From: Clostridiales bacterium
GTDB taxonomy: Bacteria; Bacillota; Clostridia; Oscillospirales; QAMX01
Reading direction: 5' to 3'
Assembly: GCA_012841675.1 (NCBI GenBank)
Contig: DUUG01000251.1
Location: forward strand, 1 to 6,861
Length of the DNA: 6,861 nucleotides
The position numbers were made by a program, and so were the translations under genes. Shown in pieces: positions 1 through 6,784 of this stretch. How positions within the stretch are numbered: the first letter of the stretch is position 1; every line of letters begins with the position of its first letter. Below the pieces are notes generated by a model. That model did no database searches, had not been told where the DNA came from, and worked only from the letters and a program-made list of their open reading frames with translations.

Positions 1-25
1 AATCCGCCCCGGCTTTTTGCGTAAA
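1..25. terminator. Possible half of a terminator cut by the left window edge
   Basis: The plus strand starts AATCCGCCCCGGCTTTTTGC, a GC-rich arm followed by five T, like the 3' half of an intrinsic terminator. Read on the minus strand it is AAAAAGCCGGGGCGG, like the 5' half of a bidirectional one. It lies just after tandem TAA TAA codons on the minus strand (26-31). The matching arm would be outside the window, so it cannot be confirmed. Confidence 0.25.
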
Positions 26-116
26 TTATTAGTTGCTTGCTTTTGATTCTGCTTCTGTATCTTCCAGTTTAATAAGTAGGAGTGTGCAATCGTTTGTAAT
101 AAATCTTGTTAAGGAT

Positions 117-154
117 AAAAAAATTACCCGGCTTGCCTTATGGCTTGCCGGGTA
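117..154 (-). terminator. Transcription terminator of the trp operon
   Basis: On the minus strand an 8-base-pair GC-rich stem (TACCCGGC at 147-154 with GCCGGGTA at 125-132) continues, after a small internal loop, into a 3-base-pair inner stem around an ATAA loop. It is followed by A and seven T (117-123). The other strand has no T-run after the stem, so it is a minus-strand terminator. It is the first good one after trpA, 206 bases past its stop codon. Confidence 0.8.
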
Positions 155-360
155 TTGTCTTAGTCTGAACTTTACGCAACTTGGATGGAAGGCCACATCA
201 GCAGAAACTGTGTAGCTTTATATGGTTAATGAGTAGCCGCCCTGTCCCCGTTGTCCCACTTATGCTTCACCTAAATAAAACTGTAACCTTTCATTGATAT
301 CGCAAGCGTCAATTCTGAACATCACCATATGTTGTTCCAATTCGCCGGCCGTTTTAAACC
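155..360 (-). other. Spacer between trpA and the operon terminator, no confirmed gene
   Basis: This untranslated stretch of about 206 bases is AT-richer than the operon and holds no gene I can name. On the minus strand a frame runs open through the trpA stop and ends with TAA at 260-262. Its only ATG (326-328) gives 22 codons and has no ribosome binding site. Right after that stop comes a GTGGGACAACGGGGACAGG stretch resembling the conserved ends that accompany REP-associated and IS200-type transposases. The whole segment looks like decayed or inserted sequence. Confidence 0.4.
241..260. repeat. GTCCCCGTTGTCCC-type motif, possible mobile-element remnant
   Basis: The plus strand reads CCTGTCCCCGTTGTCCCACT. 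Two GTCCC units in a row resemble, from memory, the GTCCCC...TGTCCC flanks of IS200-like or REP-associated tyrosine transposase genes in many Clostridia and Deltaproteobacteria. Only one copy is in the window and no transposase gene is present, so this is a weak call. Confidence 0.25.
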
Positions 361-1137
361 CTACATTCCCCTTATGGCTTCCTGCATTGACTTTACAAAC
401 TCGCCGATGTATTTCGGCGCGTTTTCGCCGTATTTTTCAAGCAGTTTTACAATGGCCGAGCCGACAATGACCCCGTCGGCAATATCCGCCATTTCCTTTG
501 CCTGCTCAGGCGTGGAGATGCCAAAGCCGATGGCGCAGGGAACGTCCGTGTTTTGCCGCACAATTGCAACGATGGAGGCAAGATCTGTTGTGATTTCACT
601 TCTTGTGCCGGTCACGCCGAGGCTTGAGACAATATACAAAAATCCCTCCGCCTCTTTGGCAATCATCGCGATTCGATTTTCCGAAGTTGGCGCAATTAGT
701 GAAATCAAATCCACGCCGTATTTTCGGCATATGGGCGAAAACTCCTCTTTTTCCTCAAACGGCAAGTCTGGCAGGATGATTCCATCGATCCCTACATCCT
801 GGCAGGCGGCCATAAACCGCTCTGCGCCGTAGGAAAATACCACGTTGGCATACGTCATAAAGACCATCGGCACGGAAACGTCTTTCCGGAGCTCTTTTAC
901 AAGGGCGAAAATCTTGTCCGTTGTTGCCCCGCCTTTTAGCGCCCGAAGGTTTGCCCCTTGGATCACAGGGCCTTCTGCCGTAGGATCGGAAAACGGGATG
1001 CCCAGCTCAATAATATCCGCGCCGTTTTCCACCGCAACGCGGACAGCCGCGGCGGTGGTTTCCAAATTCGGGTCGCCGCAGGTGATAAAAGCGATAAACG
1101 CCTTTCCTTTTGCAAACGCATTTTGAATCTTACTCAT
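361..1137 (-). CDS. trpA: Tryptophan synthase alpha subunit (TrpA)
   Basis: This 258-residue TIM-barrel subunit cleaves indole-3-glycerol phosphate to indole and glyceraldehyde 3-phosphate and channels indole to TrpB. Visible are FITCGDP (17-23), IELGIPFSDP (43-52) with catalytic Glu44, the loop TAEGPVIQ (53-60), the LPDLPFEE region (122-129), Tyr168, the flexible loop GVTGTR (174-179), and phosphate-site GFGIST (204-209) and GVIVGSAIV (222-230). Glu55 replaces the aspartate (Asp60 of the Salmonella enzyme) usually found in the ADGP motif. The frame is open upstream to a GTG at 1171-1173, but the ATG at 1135-1137 is chosen. It has GGGGAGG 6 bases upstream, gives the family-typical N terminus, and overlaps trpB by 8 bases (ATGAGTAA). 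It is the last gene of the operon and ends in TAG. No tryptophan residues are present. Confidence 0.95.
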   Translation of the reverse strand: MSKIQNAFAKGKAFIAFITCGDPNLETTAAAVRVAVENGADIIELGIPFSDPTAEGPVIQGANLRALKGGATTDKIFALVKELRKDVSVPMVFMTYANVVFSYGAERFMAACQDVGIDGIILPDLPFEEKEEFSPICRKYGVDLISLIAPTSENRIAMIAKEAEGFLYIVSSLGVTGTRSEITTDLASIVAIVRQNTDVPCAIGFGISTPEQAKEMADIADGVIVGSAIVKLLEKYGENAPKYIGEFVKSMQEAIRGM

Positions 1138-2320
1138 GGATATCCTCCCCTCTGTAACGGGCAATGGCGGCACAGTCTTTGTCCCCTCTGCCGGAAACGG
1201 TGACGACGAGGATTGTATCTTTTTCCATGGTCGGCGCGATTTTTAGCGCATGGGCCACCGCATGGGCCGACTCGATGGCAGGGATAATCCCCTCTGTTTT
1301 AGCCAAATATTCAAAAGCTTGAACGGCTTCCTCATCGGTCACGGCCACATATTCCACCCGGCCTATGTCGTGCAGGAACGCGTGCTCCGGCCCGACTCCG
1401 GGGTAGTCGAGCCCGGCGGAGATGGAGTAAACAGGGGCAATTTGCCCGTAGGCATCTTGGCAGAAATAGGACTTCATTCCGTGGAAAATGCCGAGTTTGC
1501 CCGTGTTGATGGTCGCCGCCGTTTCAAAGGTATCGACCCCTCTGCCCGCCGCTTCGCAGCCGATTAGCTTAACGCTTGTATCCTCTAAAAAATGATAGAA
1601 GCTGCCGATGGCGTTGGATCCCCCGCCCACACAGGCAACAATCGCATGGGGGAGCCTGCCTTCTTTGGCAAGGATTTGCTCTTTGATTTCCTTGGAGATG
1701 ACCGCTTGAAAATCCCGCACGATAGTGGGAAACGGGTGCGGCCCCATGACCGAACCGAGGCAGTAATGGGTGTCGTCAATACGGGAAGTCCACTCGCGCA
1801 TGGCCTCCGATACGGCATCTTTGAGCGTTTTTGTGCCGGTTTTCACAGGCACAACCTGGGCTCCCAGAAGCCGCATCCGGTATACATTAAGCGCCTGCCG
1901 GATGGTGTCCTCTTCGCCCATAAAGACCACGCACTCTAAGCCCATTAAAGCGGCCGCCGTTGCCGTTGCCACGCCGTGCTGGCCGGCGCCGGTTTCCGCA
2001 ATCAAGCGCTTTTTGCCCATTTTTTTGGCAAGCAGTGCTTGCCCAAGCACGTTGTTAATCTTATGGGCACCGGTGTGGTTGAGATCTTCCCGCTTTAGGT
2101 AGATCTTTGCGCCGCCCAGGTCTTCCGTCATTTTCTGCGCAAAATACAGCCGGGACGGCCTTCCCGCGTATTCGTTGAACAGCTCCGTTAGTTCTTTATT
2201 AAATGCAGGGTCGTTTTTATAAAAGTTATACGCTTCTTCCAGCTCCATAATCGCATTCATCAGCGTTTCGGGAATATACTGCCCGCCGTGTATGCCAAAG
2301 CGGCCCTTTTGATGCTTCAT
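1130..2320 (-). CDS. trpB: Tryptophan synthase beta subunit (TrpB)
   Basis: This 396-residue pyridoxal phosphate enzyme condenses indole with serine to make tryptophan, in an alpha2-beta2 complex with TrpA. It has the canonical N terminus GRFGIHGGQYIPETL (6-20), LKREDLNHTGAHKINN (75-90) with Lys87 as the cofactor-binding lysine, ETGAGQHG (109-116) with catalytic Glu109, the phosphate loop VGGGSNAIG (231-239), and VSGRGDKD (376-383) with the Ser that contacts the pyridine nitrogen. These motifs and the length place it with the usual TrpB1 type, not the longer TrpB2 group. The ATG overlaps the trpF stop as ATGA. The ribosome site is weaker (AAAGGAA, about 9 bases upstream), so expression probably relies partly on coupling. 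Its TAA lies inside the beginning of trpA. Confidence 0.97.
   Translation of the reverse strand: MKHQKGRFGIHGGQYIPETLMNAIMELEEAYNFYKNDPAFNKELTELFNEYAGRPSRLYFAQKMTEDLGGAKIYLKREDLNHTGAHKINNVLGQALLAKKMGKKRLIAETGAGQHGVATATAAALMGLECVVFMGEEDTIRQALNVYRMRLLGAQVVPVKTGTKTLKDAVSEAMREWTSRIDDTHYCLGSVMGPHPFPTIVRDFQAVISKEIKEQILAKEGRLPHAIVACVGGGSNAIGSFYHFLEDTSVKLIGCEAAGRGVDTFETAATINTGKLGIFHGMKSYFCQDAYGQIAPVYSISAGLDYPGVGPEHAFLHDIGRVEYVAVTDEEAVQAFEYLAKTEGIIPAIESAHAVAHALKIAPTMEKDTILVVTVSGRGDKDCAAIARYRGEDIHE
1144..1150 (-). promoter_or_regulatory. Ribosome binding site that fixes the trpA start
   Basis: GGGGAGG on the minus strand lies 6 bases before the ATG at 1135-1137, inside the last codons of trpB. It argues against the upstream in-frame GTG at 1171-1173. 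Confidence 0.75.
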
Positions 2321-2928
2321 TTTTCTCTTTCCTTTCTCACAGCCAAAACAAATTCCGCCATTTTGCGCGGGTCTTTACAACCATTCTTTTCAATGCCGGA
2401 ACTGATATCCACCGCATAGGGGCGGAATGTTTGTATGGCCGATGTTACGTTGTGTACGTTTAACCCGCCTGCCAGAAAATAGGGTCTTTGGATATATTCC
2501 AGTAGCGCCCAGTCAAACACGGTGCCGGACCCGCCGTTTTGGGAATCTAAAAGCACAAAATCGGCGCTGCTTTCGTTGGCTTTTTCCATATCCGCCGGAT
2601 TTTCCGCTCGGAAAGCCTTGATAATGGGGCAGGCGGTGTGTTTTCTTAGCCTTTGGATGTAAGCTTCGTCTTCTTCACCGTGTAGCTGTGCCATATCAAT
2701 GACACCGGTTTCTAATAGGTTCGCAACGGTTTCTAAAGGGGCGTTTACGAACACGCCGACGGCTTGGATGTGCGGTGAAAGTTGCTGTTTTAGCTCTTTC
2801 ACCCTTTCAGGTGTGATAAACCGCTTGCTTTTCGGCGCGAAAACAAAGCCGATGTATTCGGGGCAAACCTCGTTGGCCGCTTCGATATCGCAAATCCGCG
2901 TCAGCCCGCAAAGCTTCACCTTTGTCAT
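2317..2928 (-). CDS. trpF: Phosphoribosylanthranilate isomerase (TrpF)
   Basis: This 203-residue TIM-barrel isomerase converts N-(5-phosphoribosyl)anthranilate to CdRP by an Amadori rearrangement, acting between TrpD and TrpC. The motif KLCGLTR (5-11) carries the catalytic Cys7. GFVFAPKSKR (27-36), VGVFVN (57-62) and QLHGEE (81-86) follow. LLDS with catalytic Asp128 precedes GGSG (132-135), and the phosphate site is formed by FLAGGL (151-156) and VDISSGIE (173-180). Length is normal for a monofunctional enzyme. The ATG overlaps the trpC stop as ATGA; the ribosome binding sequence GAGGAAAGG immediately upstream is less perfect than for the other genes. The TGA overlaps the trpB start, again as ATGA. 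Confidence 0.96.
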   Translation of the reverse strand: MTKVKLCGLTRICDIEAANEVCPEYIGFVFAPKSKRFITPERVKELKQQLSPHIQAVGVFVNAPLETVANLLETGVIDMAQLHGEEDEAYIQRLRKHTACPIIKAFRAENPADMEKANESSADFVLLDSQNGGSGTVFDWALLEYIQRPYFLAGGLNVHNVTSAIQTFRPYAVDISSGIEKNGCKDPRKMAEFVLAVRKEREK

Positions 2929-3707
2929 ACCTTTCCTCGCAGTTCCAAAAGCTTTGCCTTTTTGTCCGTTGCTCTCATCAAAGCTTCGCCTACTAAAACC
3001 GCATCGGCGCCCATGGCATAAAGCTTTGCCACGTCTTCCCCGCTGGAAACGCCGCTTTCCGAAACAAATAGGACATCCGAAGGAATTAGCGATTTGAGCC
3101 GAACGCTATTTTCCGTATCCACCGAAAAATCCTTTAAGTTCCGGTTGTTAACACCGATCATGCGCGCGTTTGCGCTCAAGGCCATTTCGATTTCTTTCTC
3201 ATCGTGGGTTTCCACCAAAACGGAAAGCCCTAGCTCGTCGCAAATGGAAATATACTCCCGTATCTGCCCTTCCTCTAAAATGGCGCAGATTAAAAGAACG
3301 GCCGAAGCGCCCAGCACTTTTGCTTCGTAGAGCATGTACGCATCCACTGTAAAGTCTTTCCGAAGGCACGGAAGGGAAACTTGGCTTGCGATTTCTTGCA
3401 GGTGGGTATCGCTTCCGAGAAACCATTTGGGCTCGGTCAAAACGGAGATGCCATCCGCCCCCGCCGCTTCGTATTCTTTTGCAATGGCTAGATAGGGATA
3501 GTCGGGCGCAATAACCCCCTTAGACGGCGAAGCCTTTTTACATTCGCAAATAAAGGAAATTCCCGGCTTGCTTAGCGCCTTTTCCAAGGCAAACCCGCCG
3601 TGGGGAAGGGAAAAAGCCATCTCTTTTAGGGTTGCAAGGGGCCGTTTCTTTTTCGCCTGCGCACAACGCTCCTTCGCATGGTCTGCCAGCTTGTCTAAGA
3701 TGGTCAA
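2925..3707 (-). CDS. trpC: Indole-3-glycerol phosphate synthase (TrpC)
   Basis: This 260-residue TIM-barrel enzyme decarboxylates and closes CdRP to indole-3-glycerol phosphate. Visible signatures are CECKKASPSKG (54-64, with Glu55 and Lys57), SVLTEPKWFLGS (88-99), LRKDF (115-119, where Lys117 aligns with the proposed general acid), LVETH (164-168, Glu166), GVNNRNL (185-191), VSESG (215-219) and the phosphate-site VGEALM (239-244). It is a single-domain protein, unlike the TrpC-TrpF fusion of Escherichia coli. The start is TTG at 3705-3707. It is supported by AGGAGGG ending 7 bases upstream, by a family-typical N terminus (ILDKLADHAKER) and by the stop/start overlap with trpD (TTGA). Its TGA overlaps the trpF start as ATGA. 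Confidence 0.96.
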   Translation of the reverse strand: MTILDKLADHAKERCAQAKKKRPLATLKEMAFSLPHGGFALEKALSKPGISFICECKKASPSKGVIAPDYPYLAIAKEYEAAGADGISVLTEPKWFLGSDTHLQEIASQVSLPCLRKDFTVDAYMLYEAKVLGASAVLLICAILEEGQIREYISICDELGLSVLVETHDEKEIEMALSANARMIGVNNRNLKDFSVDTENSVRLKSLIPSDVLFVSESGVSSGEDVAKLYAMGADAVLVGEALMRATDKKAKLLELRGKV

Positions 3708-4735
3708 ACTTCTCCCTCCTGGCGGTTGCTTACTTCGATAAACCGCTGCAACGTTATAAGCGCCTTGCCGGAATCTATCAAATCGGCGGCAAGGGTTATT
3801 CCTTCGCCTATGCTGCCGGCCTTCCCGCCTATAAAGAGCGCGGCGCCTGCATTCAATACAACGGCATTGCGCTTCGGCCCCTTTTCTCCTTGCAAGATGG
3901 CAAGGGCGATTTTGGCGTTTTCCTCCGGCGTGCCGCCTTTTAAATCTTCTTTGGTGCAGCGTGCAAGCCCAAACTCTTCCGGCGTAATCTCATAGGAACG
4001 GAACCAGCCGTCCTTGATTTCGCACACTTTCGTCGGCGCGCTTAAAGAAATTTCATCTAATTTGTCCTGCCCGTATACGACCATGCCACGTTTGACGCCT
4101 AGGTTGACAAGCACCTGCGCCAACGGTTCCACCAGATACCCATCATAGACGCCCAGAAGCTGCCTAGAGGGCGAGCCGGGGTTTGTCAGGGGGCCGAGAA
4201 TGTTAAACACGGTGCGGAAGCCAAGTTCTCTCCGAATGGCGCCGACGTATTGCATGGACGTGTGGTATTTCTGGGCGAAAAAGAAGCACATGCCGACTTC
4301 CTGCAAAAGCTCAATACACTTTCCGGGGCTTTGCTGGATGTTGACCCCTAGGGCTTCTAAACAATCCGCCGTTCCGCATTTGGAGGAGGCCGCGCGGTTG
4401 CCGTGCTTAGCGACCTTCATGCCCCCTGCCGCCGCCGCCAGGGCTGCTGTGGTGGAAATATTGAAGCTGTGCGAGTTGTCGCCGCCTGTTCCGACAATGT
4501 CAAACAACTCCATGCCCGTTTCCACTTGGGTGGCATGGGCGCGCATGGCCGCGGCACAGCCGGCAATTTCGTCAATGGTTTCCGCCCGGGCGCTTTTGGT
4601 AGACAGGGCCGCCAAAAAAGCCGCGTTTTGCGTGGCGGTGGTTTCGCCGCTCATAATTTCGTGCATGACCGTGTATGCCTCATCAAAGGTGAGGTCTTCT
4701 TTGCTGACAATTTTTACTATGGCTTCCCGAATCAT
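3704..4735 (-). CDS. trpD: Anthranilate phosphoribosyltransferase (TrpD)
   Basis: This 343-residue enzyme transfers the phosphoribosyl group of PRPP to anthranilate, giving N-(5-phosphoribosyl)anthranilate, the second pathway step. It has the small helical N-terminal domain of class IV phosphoribosyltransferases (about residues 1-70). The PRPP and phosphate loop DIVGTGGD is at 79-86, KHGNRAASSKCG at 110-121, FNILGPLTNP at 177-186, and the metal-binding Asp-Glu pair in LDEIS at 226-230. All the expected key residues are present. It is a stand-alone protein, not the TrpG-TrpD fusion of enterobacteria. The ATG overlaps the trpG stop as ATGA, with GGAGG 7 bases upstream. At the 3' end its TGA overlaps the TTG start of trpC. 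Confidence 0.97.
   Translation of the reverse strand: MIREAIVKIVSKEDLTFDEAYTVMHEIMSGETTATQNAAFLAALSTKSARAETIDEIAGCAAAMRAHATQVETGMELFDIVGTGGDNSHSFNISTTAALAAAAGGMKVAKHGNRAASSKCGTADCLEALGVNIQQSPGKCIELLQEVGMCFFFAQKYHTSMQYVGAIRRELGFRTVFNILGPLTNPGSPSRQLLGVYDGYLVEPLAQVLVNLGVKRGMVVYGQDKLDEISLSAPTKVCEIKDGWFRSYEITPEEFGLARCTKEDLKGGTPEENAKIALAILQGEKGPKRNAVVLNAGAALFIGGKAGSIGEGITLAADLIDSGKALITLQRFIEVSNRQEGEV
3715..3720 (-). promoter_or_regulatory. Ribosome binding site that fixes the TTG start of trpC
   Basis: AGGAGG on the minus strand, followed by GAGAAGT, ends 7 bases before the TTG at 3705-3707. It lies within the last codons of trpD. The strong site compensates for the non-ATG start codon and is the main support for it. 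Confidence 0.75.
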
Positions 4736-5307
4736 GCCTTTACCTCCGAGATAAAATTTCGAATCATGGTCTTTCCGTCGGGTGTTAAAATAGATTCCGG
4801 ATGAAACTGCACGCCGAAGATGGGGTATTCCCTATGCTGCACGGCCATAACCTCGCCTCCAAGGGTGCGCGCGGTCACTTGCAGACAGGAAGGCAACGTA
4901 CTTTCCTCTATCATAAGGGAATGGTACCGGGCCACGAAAGCTCTTTCGGGGCACCCTTGAAAAAGCGGGCAATTTGTATCCAGCATTACTTCCGATTGTT
5001 TTCCGTGCATGAGTTTATCGGCATAGCGAATTTTCGCGCCGAACGCCGCGCAAATAGCCTGATATCCAAGGCAAATGCCCAGCAAGGGGATCTTTTTCCC
5101 AAGAGTTTTGGAAGCTTCCATGGTTATGCCTGCCTGCTCCGGTCTGCCCGGGCCGGGAGAAAGGACAATGCGGTCCGGTTTGAGGGCTTTAATTTCATCA
5201 ACTGTCATGGCGTCGTTGCGGATGACCTTGATATCTTCATCCAGCTCTCCTATATATTGATAGAGGTTATAGGTAAAGCTGTCGTAGTTGTCCATAAGCA
5301 AAATCAT
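4732..5307 (-). CDS. trpG: Anthranilate synthase component II, glutamine amidotransferase (TrpG)
   Basis: This 191-residue class I glutamine amidotransferase hydrolyses glutamine and passes ammonia to TrpE. It opens with the typical MILLMDNYDSFTYNL. It then shows the PGPGRP loop (51-56), the nucleophile elbow GICLG with catalytic Cys79, HGK (101-103), YHS (128-130), and the catalytic His169 and Glu171 in QFHPES. The frame stays open upstream to an ATG at 5365-5367, which would add 20 residues. I prefer the start at 5305-5307 because it gives the canonical family N terminus, has AGGAGG 7 bases upstream, and overlaps the trpE stop as ATGA. Length matches stand-alone TrpG and PabA proteins. In some Gram-positive bacteria one such subunit serves both tryptophan and folate synthesis; whether this one does cannot be seen here. 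It contains no tryptophan residue. Confidence 0.96.
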   Translation of the reverse strand: MILLMDNYDSFTYNLYQYIGELDEDIKVIRNDAMTVDEIKALKPDRIVLSPGPGRPEQAGITMEASKTLGKKIPLLGICLGYQAICAAFGAKIRYADKLMHGKQSEVMLDTNCPLFQGCPERAFVARYHSLMIEESTLPSCLQVTARTLGGEVMAVQHREYPIFGVQFHPESILTPDGKTMIRNFISEVKA

Positions 5308-6767
5308 ACGTCTGCCTCCTCTGCCAGCCGCAGTGCATTGACAACGGCCTTCGCCTTGGTTATGCACTCGTCATATTCCTTTGCCGGGTCCGAGTCTGCC
5401 ACAATGCCCGCCCCGCTTCGGACAAACACCTTGCCTTTTTTCTTGTACGCAATCCGAATGGCAATGCAGGTGTCCATATTGCCCGTAAAGTCGATATAGC
5501 CAATAGCGCCGCCGTAAATGCCCCGCTTGTTGTTTTCCAGCTCGGCAATCAGCTGACAAGCCCTGATTTTTGGCGCGCCGGAAAGGGTTCCGGCAGGAAG
5601 AACGGCCTCGATGGCATCCAGCGCGTCGCAATCCTCGCGGATTTCTCCCCGCACGGTGGAACCGATATGCATAACGTGGGAAAACCGCTCGATAGAGTGC
5701 AACTTTTCCACCTGCACAGTGCCAAACTTGCTGATTTTGCCAAGGTCGTTCCGGCCAAGATCCACCAGCATGTTGTGCTCGGCAAGCTCTTTTTCATCGA
5801 ACAGAAGCTCCGCTTCCAAAGCCTGATCCTCCGCATCGGTTTTGCCTCTCGGTCTGGTTCCTGCTAAGGGAAACGTATGCAGAATGCCGTTTTCCAGCTT
5901 CACTAAGGTTTCCGGCGAGGCGCCGGCCACTTCCACGTCGGTGCCGGAGAAATAAAACATATACGGCGAAGGGTTGATAGTTCTCAGAATGCGGTATGTG
6001 TTAAATAGGCTGCCTTCAAAAGGAGCGCTTAACCGGTTGGAAAGCACGATTTGGAATATATCCCCTTGGCGAATATGGTGCTTTGCCTTTTCCACCATGG
6101 CGCAAAAGGATTCTGTATCAAACAACGGTGTCACCTCGCCCAGCAGCTTTCCGCTCGGCTTGGCTTTTTTGCCGTTTCGCAGAATCTCTACCAGTTGGAT
6201 AAGCTCCAGCTCGGCCTTGTTGTATCCCGTTTCCGGGTCATCAAGCGGCATATTGACCATCAGAATAATCTTCTGCCTTACATGGTCAAACGCGATCACT
6301 TTATCAAACAGCATCAAATCCACATCTTTAAATGCCTCGGTGTCCTCCGCATGGTTTTTAACGGTCGGCTCGCTGTAAGCAAGATAATCATAGGCAAAAT
6401 ACCCCACCAGCCCGCCTGTAAACGACGGGAGATAGCTAAGCCGGGGGCTTTTGTACTCAGCTAGGATCTGCCGAAGGAATGCAGTGGGGTTGTCGGTTTG
6501 AAATGTCAGGTTTCCGGCCTTCATTTCGCCGTTAACGCAGGTAATTTCCAGCTTCGGGTCGAACCCTAAAAAGGTATATCGTCCCCATTGTTCGTTGGCC
6601 CAGGCGGATTCGAGCATATAGCAATGTGTGGATACATTCTTCAGTATTCTCATGGTTTCAATGGGTGTGGTAAAATCCGAAAGAATCTCACAGCTCACCG
6701 GCAGCACTTTGTATTGCCCTGTGGCCGCAATTTTTTTGACATCCTCTAAACTCGGCGAAATTTTCAT
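5304..6767 (-). CDS. trpE: Anthranilate synthase component I (TrpE)
   Basis: This 487-residue protein is the chorismate-binding subunit of anthranilate synthase. With TrpG it converts chorismate and glutamine-derived ammonia to anthranilate, the first committed step of cytoplasmic tryptophan synthesis. The N-terminal half has the tryptophan feedback-site motif MLES (residues 51-54) and its partner NPSPYMFY (265-272). The C-terminal chorismate domain shows ASPETLV (283-289), PLAGTRPRG (300-308), EHNMLVDLGRND (330-341, with the conserved His331), GTLSGAPK (393-400), GGAIGY (419-424) and GAGIVADSDP followed by the conserved Glu464. Ala302 in PLAGTR is the anthranilate synthase signature; aminodeoxychorismate synthase PabB has Lys there. 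The ATG is chosen because AAGGAGGG lies 6 bases upstream. It is the first gene of the operon, directly behind two terminator hairpins. Its TGA overlaps the trpG start in ATGA. Feedback inhibition by tryptophan is inferred from the retained motif. Confidence 0.97.
   Translation of the reverse strand: MKISPSLEDVKKIAATGQYKVLPVSCEILSDFTTPIETMRILKNVSTHCYMLESAWANEQWGRYTFLGFDPKLEITCVNGEMKAGNLTFQTDNPTAFLRQILAEYKSPRLSYLPSFTGGLVGYFAYDYLAYSEPTVKNHAEDTEAFKDVDLMLFDKVIAFDHVRQKIILMVNMPLDDPETGYNKAELELIQLVEILRNGKKAKPSGKLLGEVTPLFDTESFCAMVEKAKHHIRQGDIFQIVLSNRLSAPFEGSLFNTYRILRTINPSPYMFYFSGTDVEVAGASPETLVKLENGILHTFPLAGTRPRGKTDAEDQALEAELLFDEKELAEHNMLVDLGRNDLGKISKFGTVQVEKLHSIERFSHVMHIGSTVRGEIREDCDALDAIEAVLPAGTLSGAPKIRACQLIAELENNKRGIYGGAIGYIDFTGNMDTCIAIRIAYKKKGKVFVRSGAGIVADSDPAKEYDECITKAKAVVNALRLAEEADV
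5315..5320 (-). promoter_or_regulatory. Ribosome binding site that fixes the trpG start
   Basis: AGGAGG on the minus strand lies 7 bases before the ATG at 5305-5307 and inside the 3' end of trpE. It supports the 191-residue TrpG over the version extended by 20 residues. Confidence 0.8.
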
Positions 6768-6773
6768 GGCTAA

Positions 6774-6781
6774 CCCTCCTT
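6774..6781 (-). promoter_or_regulatory. Ribosome binding site of trpE
   Basis: The minus strand reads AAGGAGGG, an almost perfect anti-16S match, 6 bases before the trpE ATG. It lies only a few bases after the U-run of the second leader hairpin. The site is therefore outside the hairpin stem, and control at this point is more likely by transcription termination than by masking of the site. Confidence 0.85.
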
Positions 6782-6784
6782 AAT

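Noticed and set aside
17..179. Nine-base inverted repeat TTGCGTAAA (17-25) and TTTACGCAA (171-179) around the operon terminator
   Set aside because: The match does not extend beyond 9 bases. By rough count such a pair is expected by chance in about one of five windows of this size, so I do not call a miniature element.
33..215. Plus-strand open frame of 60 codons left of the operon
   Set aside because: It starts with TTG without a ribosome binding site and runs straight through the operon terminator hairpin. The translation resembles nothing I recognise.
329..832. Plus-strand open frame of 167 codons across the 3' half of trpA
   Set aside because: It is antisense to trpA, whose motifs are unambiguous. 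The translation has no recognisable domain and is rich in Ser and Ile, as expected from a shadow frame.
1138..1173. Twelve-residue N-terminal extension of TrpA from a GTG
   Set aside because: The added residues do not belong to the family, and the ATG at 1135-1137 has a good ribosome site and the normal N terminus.
5308..5367. Twenty-residue N-terminal extension of TrpG
   Set aside because: The extension reads antithetically to the family start, overlaps the end of trpE by over 60 bases, and the inner ATG has AGGAGG at ideal spacing.
4801..5499. Plus-strand open frame of 232 codons opposite trpG and the end of trpE
   Set aside because: It lies antisense to two well-supported genes and no domain or ribosome site is visible. 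Its length follows from codon bias on the other strand.
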